From the NCBI RefSeq assembly GCF_036711975.1, contig NC_091971.1, positions 33,110,081-33,174,080 on the forward strand: DNA of 64,000 nt, given 5' to 3'. The translations under genes were made by a program, and so were the position numbers. Below, one piece after another: positions 54,701 to 62,600 of this stretch (position 1 is its first letter; each line of letters starts with the position of its first letter). This DNA comes from Onthophagus taurus (Eukaryota; Arthropoda; Insecta; Coleoptera; Scarabaeidae). A model generated the notes under the pieces. That model was not told the DNA's origin and did not search any database. It saw only the letters and a list, made by a program, of their open reading frames with translations.

Positions 54701-54742
54701 GAACGAGAGGGGGGCGACCCCTCTCATCAGCCGGGTACGTAA
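51737..54742 (+). CDS. E8 ORF2, endonuclease / reverse transcriptase
   Basis: 1,001 residues, open. QFNCNRRW, GDFNAR near 119, SDH near 194; APGND near 416, IDVKNAFNSVPW, GVPQGSVIGG, YADD near 629; CWFGCAV...HTIFGC near 896. Nearly identical to E4. Differences I can see include G/D (near 21,512 and 52,830), P/Q (near 21,659 and 52,977), two or three silent changes and the N-terminal extra codon of E4. The ATGA overlap with ORF1 is the shortest coupling junction in the array. Confidence 0.93.
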   Translation: MKPLKIMQFNCNRRWDTHDLLEAEAQHRGTDILIGQEPNVRKAQKLKTDKRGDAFIQICTTSITPKNWEVGDGFLGVYLENLTLWSVYFSPNRLDTDFEELLDDLETKVRASYKPAVICGDFNARTRMAGDVRHNRRGQLLEEWMAKNRLILVNAYGITTYRGPRGSSVIDLTLISEYMANSVVNWEVREDAEMLSDHVLVSLSIATTIQATERIKKTVGWKVTDEKLSLLRENFKNNPRKDLTPESLIERITNACNKTFKSRSAGNKGRQPKYWWTQEIAEARRKCIKKRREMQRGNRGGTDRNSNSEKRQQYRKAKKDLSMMIKKSKEQKWKDLCSELEQDVWGTAYQILTKRLGTRGIGQLDEDTINNQYSKLFPIVTEEIDRVELPLTIQKKDEPFSKEELKLTLGQLKQKKAPGNDKITNEVLKACVEADPDVFLQVFNGCLETGCFPDVWKEAKLLLIEKPLKPGQTQSYRPLCLLSVVGKLLERLINKRLMDQLETTGAVSDCQFAYRKGRGTVDAIMSVIDRISLTNRGFSVMILIDVKNAFNSVPWREVRKALREAKVTTPIRSLLNTYLSQRKILLQNEKWRQMSCGVPQGSVIGGTLWNLYYNRVLILEQEEGVSVVGYADDLALVVEGRTPEIVTEKAEYSIKRVAECLVSMGLQMEESKTEIVILEGRRKFDKITIKIGDTTVSSERSIKYLGVILDKGLRMTTHIRTICEKAAHMQNVLARLMPRIGGPSQRKRRLLASTICSVILYAAPAWEGVIKHKKYKNIIRSIERKCTIAITAAYRTVATDAAGALAGCPPLDLLISERAKNWKNKGSTKKEVHIEMLEKWQSRWRNYTGWSSVFISDVVAWQEKGPPTDYYVTQAITGHGSFGSYLRKIKKLESDMCWFGCAVPDTPEHTIFGCSRFDRERKMVELQINRKITKNTVAEILVEGEKRAELLVSFLRQTMKTKDAEEQEMKRKKREEEENGSNRDCSEEEREGGDPSHQPGT

Positions 54743-54968
54743 TCCACAATATACATTTCAAAAAGTTAATGGTTTTTTTTTTTCCTCAATAACGATAACG
54801 AGAGCGGATGCCTGGAAATGGAGAAAAGCGGTGCAGCGAGAGGGGACCAGACTGAAGAAGAAGGAGAACGATGGATAAGAAGAGGAACGAGAGAGGGGCT
54901 TGCCCCTCTCAACCGGGGGGACCTCTTGAACCTCAACAAATGAGGTTCAAGTTTTTCACGAAGAAAGA
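54743..54968 (+). promoter_or_regulatory. E8 truncated 3' UTR ending in a fold-back junction
   Basis: One full module (GAGAGGGG/CCCCTCTC, CCGGGTACGTAATCC, CATTTCAAAAAG) and part of a second up to CCCCTCTCAACCGGG. Then a short non-homologous patch makes TTGAACCTCA-ACAAA-TGAGGTTCAA, a perfect 10-bp hairpin at 54,926-54,950. In E4 only the right arm exists. Confidence 0.8.
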
Positions 54969-54971
54969 TGG

Positions 54972-56384
54972 AAGGGTAGGGGTACGGTAGATGCTGTGAT
55001 GGCTGTCCTACATCAAAAAAGAGAACAACAGAAAACTTCCTTAACACATAGAGGCCTCTCTATAATGGTAATGCTAGATATAAGAAATGCATTTAACTCA
55101 GCACCGTGGGGAAAGATAATGGAGGCGATGGAGGAGGGAAGATTCTCAAAGGGAATAAAAAGAATTGTTAGATCATATCTCTCAGAAAGGAAGATAATAC
55201 TTCCAGGAGGAAGAGAAGAGAGTATGACATGTGGTGTACCTCAAGGTTCAGTCATAGGAGCGACGCTATGGAACGTTTTCTATGATAGCGTTCTGAGATT
55301 GAAAATGGAGGAAGGCGTATCTACGATCGCATATGCTGATGATTTGGCAGTGATAGTAAAAGCGAAAACACCAGAAGCGATAAAAGACAAGGCGGAGTAT
55401 TGCATACAAAGAATTGCAGAAAAGATGAGAGATTTGGGACTGGAAATGGCGGAGGAGAAGTCAGAGATTGTTATTTTGGAAGGCAGAAGGAAAATGAAGA
55501 GCATTGAGATAAGAGTTGGGAAGGAAATGATAAAGAGCTCGCAAGCAGTGAAATATCTGGGGGTGTACCTAGATAAAGATTTACGTATGACCGAGCACGT
55601 GAAGAAAGTTGCAGAGAAGGCGAGCCTGGTGTATAGGAACTTGTCACGCCTAATGCCGAAGAAGGGAGGTCCGAGACAGGCGAGGAGAAGATTGTTGGGA
55701 ACCGTGGTGAGATCCATAACTTTGTATGCAGCTCCAGCGTGGGAGATAACTATGAAAAACAAGAAATATGTTGGAATAATAAGAACAATAGAAAGAAAGA
55801 CTTCCATTAGCATAACATCAGCGTATAGAACGGTCTCTACTGAGGCGGCAGGAGCGTTGGCGGGGCATCCACCAATGCATCTGTTGGCCTGGGAACGAAG
55901 TAGGAATTGGGAAGAGAAAGGGAAGAATAAGACGCAGAATAGACAGACACTGGGGGAGAAATGGCAGGAAAGATGGAGCAAATATACAGGCTGGGCAAAA
56001 AATTTCATAAGAGATGTTAGAGAATGGCAACAAAAAGGGCCAGAAACAGATTATTATACAACACAAGCCATAACGGGCCACGGAATTTTTGCAGCATACT
56101 TAAAAAATATAAAGAAGGTGAAGTCGGATATTTGCTGGTTTGGATGCGGAAAGCGAGACACTCCAAACCACACGCTCTTTGAATGCAATAAGTTCGAAAA
56201 AGACCGTAAAGATACGGAGGCCATCATCGGAAGAAAACTACGAGTTGACACCGTAGCAGAATTATTGACTGGAGACGAGGAAGAAAGAGAAGCAGTGATG
56301 AGCTTTTTGCGAGGGGTCATGATGGAGAAGGAGATGGAAGAGAGGAGAAGAGAGAAGGAATTCAGTGGGAGAGAAGAGGAATAG
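54972..56384 (+). pseudogene. E9 ORF2 fragment: distal reverse transcriptase and C-terminus
   Basis: About 470 residues: KGRGTVDAVMAVL, LDIRNAFNSAPW (motif A), GVPQGSVIGAT, YADD (near 55,331), YLGVYLDKD, ITSAYRTV, ITGHG, and C-terminal CWFGCGK...HTLFEC. The endonuclease and N-terminal RT are absent. Upstream codons in frame (TNEVQVFHEER) come from the E8 3' UTR, not from the element. Lineage of E6, E8 and E4, but clearly diverged from E8. Confidence 0.88.
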
Positions 56385-56684
56385 GGGAGGCATATTGCCT
56401 CCCCGAGCCGGGTATGTATAGTACAATGACATTTAAAAAATTGAACGAAATTTTGTTTTCATGAGACCCGAAAGAGAGTGGGAATGAGCACCTATGCCCG
56501 GAGTCTCCGAAGAAATGCGCAAGCGGTTCCGGAGAGAGATAGAAGACGAGGAAAGGGGTTTTTTAGTGGGTCGGGGCCTTTAGCCCCAACCCCACACTAT
56601 CTGGCCGCCCAACACCCCAGGCCAGATGTCTGTTTGCAGATTTTTCCCCAATCTCGTTAAAAAAAAAAAAAAAAAAAAAAAAAA
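56385..56684 (+). promoter_or_regulatory. E9 3' UTR with type A tail and poly(A)
   Basis: Hairpin GGGGAGGC...GCCTCCCC next to the ORF2 stop, GGGTATGTATAG and ACATTTAAAAAA module, then GGTTCCGGAG, GACGAGGAAAGGGG, AGTGGGTCGGGG/CCCCAACCCCACACT, TCTGGCC/GGCCAGA and poly(A) 56,659-56,684. Matches E2 and E5. Confidence 0.75.
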
Positions 56685-59600
56685 GGGTTGGGTTGGGTTG
56701 GGTTGGGTTGGGTTGGGTTGGGTTGGGTTGGGTTGGGTTGGGTTGGGTTGGGTTGGGTTGGGTTGGGTTGGGTTGGGTTGGGTTGGGTTGGGTTGGGTTG
56801 GGTTGGGTTGGGTTGGGTTGGGTTGGGTTGGGTTGGGTTGGGTTGGGTTGGGTTGGGTTGGGTTGGGTTGGGTTGGGTTGGGTTGGGTTGGGTTGGGTTG
56901 GGTTGGGTTGGGTTGGGTTGGGTTGGGTTGGGTTGGGTTGGGTTGGGTTGGGTTGGGTTGGGTTGGGTTGGGTTGGGTTGGGTTGGGTTGGGTTGGGTTG
57001 GGTTGGGTTGGGTTGGGTTGGGTTGGGTTGGGTTGGGTTGGGTTGGGTTGGGTTGGGTTGGGTTGGGTTGGGTTGGGTTGGGTTGGGTTGGGTTGGGTTG
57101 GGTTGGGTTGGGTTGGGTTGGGTTGGGTTGGGTTGGGTTGGGTTGGGTTGGGTTGGGTTGGGTTGGGTTGGGTTGGGTTGGGTTGGGTTGGGTTGGGTTG
57201 GGTTGGGTTGGGTTGGGTTGGGTTGGGTTGGGTTGGGTTGGGTTGGGTTGGGTTGGGTTGGGTTGGGTTGGGTTGGGTTGGGTTGGGTTGGGTTGGGTTG
57301 GGTTGGGTTGGGTTGGGTTGGGTTGGGTTGGGTTGGGTTGGGTTGGGTTGGGTTGGGTTGGGTTGGGTTGGGTTGGGTTGGGTTGGGTTGGGTTGGGTTG
57401 GGTTGGGTTGGGTTGGGTTGGGTTGGGTTGGGTTGGGTTGGGTTGGGTTGGGTTGGGTTGGGTTGGGTTGGGTTGGGTTGGGTTGGGTTGGGTTGGGTTG
57501 GGTTGGGTTGGGTTGGGTTGGGTTGGGTTGGGTTGGGTTGGGTTGGGTTGGGTTGGGTTGGGTTGGGTTGGGTTGGGTTGGGTTGGGTTGGGTTGGGTTG
57601 GGTTGGGTTGGGTTGGGTTGGGTTGGGTTGGGTTGGTTGGGTTGGGTTGGGTTGGGTTGGGTTGGGTTGGGTTGGGTTGGGTTGGGTTGGGTTGGGTTGG
57701 GTTGGGTTGGGTTGGGTTGGGTTGGGTTGGGTTGGGTTGGGTTGGGTTGGGTTGGGTTGGGTTGGGTTGGGTTGGGTTGGGTTGGGTTGGGTTGGGTTGG
57801 GTTGGGTTGGGTTGGGTTGGGTTGGGTTGGGTTGGGTTGGGTTGGGTTGGGTTGGGTTGGGTTGGGTTGGGTTGGGTTGGGTTGGGTTGGGTTGGGTTGG
57901 GTTGGGTTGGGTTGGGTTGGGTTGGGTTGGGTTGGGTTGGGTTGGGTTGGGTTGGGTTGGGTTTGGGTTGGGTTGGGTTGGGTTGGGTTGGGTTGGGTTG
58001 GGTTGGGTTGGGTTGGGTTGGGTTGGGTTGGGTTGGGTTGGGTTGGGTTGGGTTGGGTTGGGTTGGGTTGGGTTGGGTTGGGTTGGGTTGGGTTGGGTTG
58101 GGTTGGGTTGGGTTGGGTTGGGTTGGGTTGGGTTGGGTTGGGTTGGGTTTGGGTTGGGTTGGGTTGGGTTGGGTTGGGTTGGGTTGGGTTGGGTTGGGTT
58201 GGGTTGGGTTGGGTTGGGTTGGGTTGGGTTGGGTTGGGTTGGGTTGGGTTGGGTTGGGTTGGGTTGGGTTGGGTTGGGTTGGGTTGGGTTGGGTTGGGTT
58301 GGGTTGGGTTGGGTTGGGTTGGGTTGGGTTGGGTTGGGTTGGGTTGGGTTGGGTTGGGTTGGGTTGGGTTGGGTTGGGTTGGGTTGGGTTGGGTTGGGTT
58401 GGGTTGGGTTGGGTTGGGTTGGGTTGGGTTGGGTTGGGTTGGGTTGGGTTGGGTTGGGTTGGGTTGGGTTGGGTTGGGTTGGGTTGGGTTGGGTTGGGTT
58501 GGGTTGGGTTGGGTTGGGTTGGGTTGGGTTGGGTTGGGTTGGGTTGGGTTGGGTTGGGTTGGGTTGGGTTGGGTTGGGTTGGGTTGGGTTGGGTTGGTTG
58601 GGTTGGGTTGGGTTGGGTTGGGTTGGGTTGGGTTGGGTTGGGTTGGGTTGGGTTTGGGTTGGGTTGGGTTGGGTTGGGTTGGGTTGGGTTGGGTTGGGTT
58701 GGGTTGGGTTGGGTTGGGTTGGGTTGGGTTGGGTTGGGTTGGGTTGGGTTGGGTTGGGTTGGGTTGGGTTGGGTTGGGTTGGGTTGGGTTGGGTTGGGTT
58801 GGGTTGGGTTGGGTTGGGTTGGGTTGGGTTGGGTTGGGTTGGGTTGGGTTGGGTTGGGTTGGGTTGGGTTGGGTTGGGTTGGGTTGGGTTGGGTTGGGTT
58901 GGGTTGGGTTGGGTTGGGTTGGGTTGGGTTGGGTTGGTTGGGTTGGGTTGGGTTGGGGTTGGGTTGGGTTGGGTTGGGTTGGGTTGGGTTGGGTTGGGTT
59001 TGGGTTGGGTTGGGTTGGGTTGGGTTGGGTTGGGTTTGGGTTGGGTTGGGTTGGGTTGGGTTGGGTTGGGTTGGGTTGGGTTGGGTTGGGTTGGGTTGGG
59101 TTGGGTTGGGTTGGGTTGGGTTGGGTTGGGTTGGGTTGGGTTGGGTTGGGTTGGGTTGGGTTGGGTTGGGTTGGGTTGGGTTGGGTTGGGTTGGGTTTGG
59201 GTTGGGTTGGGTTGGGTTGGGTTGGGTTGGGTTGGGTTGGGTTGGGTTGGGTTGGGTTGGGTTGGGTTGGGTTGGGTTGGGTTGGGTTGGGTTGGGTTTG
59301 GGTTGGGTTTGGGTTGGGTTGGGTTGGGTTGGGTTGGGTTGGGTTGGGTTGGGTTGGGTTGGGTTGGGTTGGGTTGGGTTGGGGTTGGGTTGGGTTGGGT
59401 TGGGTTGGGTTGGGTTGGGGTTGGGTTGGGTTGGGTTGGGTTGGGTTGGGTTGGGTTGGGTTGGGTTGGGTTGGGTTGGGTTGGGTTGGGTTGGGTTGGG
59501 TTGGGTTGGGTTGGGTTGGGTTGGGTTGGGTTGGGTTGGGGTTGGGTTGGGTTGGGTTGGGTTGGGTTGGGTTGGGTTGGGTTGGGTTGGGTTGGGTTGG

Positions 59601-62600
59601 GTTGGGTTGGGTTGGGTTGGGTTGGGTTGGGTTGGGTTGGGTTGGGTTGGGTTGGGTTGGGTTGGGTTGGGTTGGGTTGGGTTGGGTTGGGTTGGGTTGG
59701 GTTGGGTTGGGTTGGGTTGGGTTGGGTTGGGTTGGGTTGGGTTGGGTTGGGTTGGGTTGGGTTGGGTTGGGTTGGGTTGGGTTGGGTTGGGTTGGGTTGG
59801 GTTGGGTTGGGTTGGGTTGGGTTGGGTTGGGTTGGGTTGGGTTGGGTTGGGTTGGGTTGGGTTGGGTTGGGTTGGGTTGGGTTGGGTTGGGTTGGGTTGG
59901 GTTGGGTTGGGTTGGGTTGGGTTGGGTTGGGTTGGGTTGGGTTGGGTTTGGGTTGGGTTGGGTTGGGTTGGGTTGGGTTGGGTTGGGTTGGGTTGGGTTG
60001 GGTTGGGTTGGGTTGGGTTGGGTTGGGTTGGGTTGGGTTGGGTTGGGTTGGGTTGGGTTGGGTTGGGTTGGGTTTGGGTTGGGTTGGGTTGGGTTGGGTT
60101 GGGTTGGGTTGGGTTGGGTTGGGTTGGGTTGGGTTGGGTTGGGTTGGGTTGGGTTGGGTTGGGTTGGGTTGGGTTGGGTTGGGTTGGGTTGGGTTGGGTT
60201 GGGTTGGGTTGGGTTGGGTTGGGTTGGGTTGGGTTGGGTTGGGTTGGGTTGGGTTGGGTTGGGGTTGGGTGGGTTGGGTTGGGTTGGGTTGGGTTGGGTT
60301 GGGTTTGGGTTGGGTTGGGTTGGGTTGGGTTGGGTTGGGTTGGGTTGGGTTGGGTTGGGTTGGGTTGGGTTGGGTTGGGTTGGGTTGGGTTGGGTTGGGT
60401 TGGGTTGGGTTGGGTTGGGTTGGGTTGGGTTGGGTTGGGTTGGGTTGGGTTGGGTTGGGTTGGGTTGGGTTGGGTTGGGGTTGGGTTGGGTTGGGTTGGG
60501 TTGGGTTGGGTTGGGTTGGGTTGGGTTGGGTTGGGTTGGGTTGGGTTGGGTTGGGTTGGGTTGGGTTGGGTTGGGTTGGGTTGGGTTGGGTTGGGTTGGG
60601 TTGGGTTGGGTTGGGTTGGGTTGGGTTGGGTTGGGTTGGGTTGGGTTGGGTTGGGTTGGGTTGGGTTGGGTTGGGTTGGGTTGGGTTGGGTTGGGTTGGG
60701 TTGGGTTGGGTTGGGTTGGGTTGGGTTGGGTTGGGTTGGGTTGGGTTGGGTTGGGTTGGGTTGGGTTGGGTTGGGTTGGGTTGGGTTGGGTTGGGTTGGG
60801 TTGGGTTGGGTTGGGTTGGGTTGGGTTGGGTTGGGTTGGGTTGGGTTGGGTTGGTTGGGTTGGGTTGGGTTGGGTTGGGTTGGGTTGGGTTGGGTTGGGT
60901 TGGGTTGGGTTGGGTTGGGTTGGGTTGGGTTGGGTTGGGTTGGGTTGGGTTGGGTTGGGTTGGGTTGGGTTGGGTTGGGTTGGGTTGGGTTGGGTTGGGT
61001 TGGGTTGGGTTGGGTTGGGTTGGGTTGGGTTGGGTTGGGTTGGGTTTGGGTTGGGTTGGGTTGGGTTGGGTTGGGTTGGGTTGGGTTGGGGTTGGGTTGG
61101 GTTGGGTTGGGTTGGGTTGGGTTGGGTTGGGTTGGGTTGGGTTGGGTTGGGTTGGGTTGGGTTGGGTTGGGTTGGGTTGGGTTGGGTTGGGTTGGGTTGG
61201 GTTGGGTTGGGTTGGGTTGGGTTGGGTTGGGTTGGGTTGGGTTGGGTTGGGTTGGGTTGGGTTGGGTTGGGTTGGGTTGGGTTGGGTTGGGTTGGGTTGG
61301 GTTGGGTTGGGTTGGGTTGGGTTGGGTTGGGTTGGGTTGGGTTGGGTTGGGTTGGGTTGGGTTGGGTTGGGTTGGGTTGGGTTGGGTTGGGTTGGGTTGG
61401 GTTGGGTTGGGTTGGGTTGGGTTGGGTTGGGTTGGGTTGGGTTGGGTTGGGTTGGGTTGGGTTGGGTTGGGTTGGGTTGGGTTGGGTTGGGTTGGTTGGG
61501 TTGGGTTGGGTTGGGTTGGGTTGGGTTGGGTTGGGTTGGGTTGGGTTGGGTTGGGTTGGGTTGGGTTGGGTTGGGTTGGGTTGGGTTGGGTTGGGTTGGG
61601 TTGGGTTGGGTTGGGTTGGGTTGGGTTGGGTTGGGTTGGGTTGGGTTGGGTTGGGTTGGGTTGGGTTGGGTTTGGGTTGGGTTGGGTTGGGTTGGGTTGG
61701 GTTGGGTTGGGTTGGGTTGGGTTGGGTTGGGTTGGGTTGGGTTGGGTTGGGTTGGGTTGGGTTGGGTTGGGTTGGGTTGGGTTGGGTTGGGTTGGGTTGG
61801 GTTGGGTTGGGTTGGGTTGGGTTGGGTTGGGTTGGGTTGGGTTGGGTTGGGTTGGGTTGGGTTGGGTTGGGTTGGGTTGGGTTGGGTTGGGTTGGGTTGG
61901 GTTGGGTTGGGTTGGGTTGGGTTGGGTTGGGTTGGGTTGGGTTGGGTTGGGTTGGGTTGGGTTGGGTTGGGTTGGGTTGGGTTGGGTTGGGTTGGGTTGG
62001 GTTGGGTTGGGTTGGGTTGGGTTGGGTTGGGTTGGGTTGGGTTGGGTTGGGGTTGGGTTGGGTTGGGTTGGGTTGGGTTGGGTTGGGTTGGGTTGGGTTG
62101 GGTTGGGTTGGGTTTGGGTTGGGTTGGGTTGGGTTGGGTTGGGTTGGGTTGGGTTGGGTTGGGTTGGGTTGGGTTGGGTTGGGTTGGGTTGGGTTGGGTT
62201 GGGTTGGGTTGGGTTGGGTTGGGTTGGGTTGGGTTGGGTTGGGTTGGGTTGGGTTGGGTTGGGTTGGGTTGGGTTGGGTTGGGTTGGGTTGGGTTGGGTT
62301 GGGTTGGGTTGGGTTGGGTTGGGTTGGGTTGGGGTTGGGTTGGGTTGGGTTGGGTTGGGTTGGGTTGGGTTGGGTTGGGTTGGGTTGGGTTGGGTTGGGT
62401 TGGGTTGGGTTGGGTTGGGTTGGGTTGGGTTGGGTTGGGTTGGGTTGGGTTGGGTTGGGTTGGGTTGGGTTGGGTTGGGTTGGGTTGGGTTGGGTTGGGT
62501 TGGGTTGGGTTGGGTTGGGTTGGGTTGGGTTGGGTTGGGTTGGGTTGGGTTGGGTTGGGTTGGGTTGGGTTGGGTTGGGTTGGGTTGGGTTTGGGTTGGG

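Larger units (their letters stand above)
48766..54968 (+). mobile_element. E8: SART-type telomeric retrotransposon, 3' tail lost
   Basis: Complete 5' end, double RNA module, both ORFs open, one and a half 3' UTR modules, then an abrupt join near 54,968 to the RT sequence of E9. Missing: distal 3' UTR, type B tail, poly(A). Confidence 0.92.
54969..56684 (+). mobile_element. E9: 5'-truncated SART-type retrotransposon at the array tip
   Basis: Starts within the RT (KGRGTVDAVM block) with no telomeric repeat between it and E8. Ends with a type A tail, 26-nt poly(A) and GGGTT. It is the last element before the terminal array. Confidence 0.9.

Noticed and set aside
4521-56684. TRAS-type rather than SART-type elements
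   Set aside because: The poly(A) is followed by the G-rich strand, the orientation I recall for SART1; TRAS1 lies in the opposite orientation. A phylogeny would be decisive.
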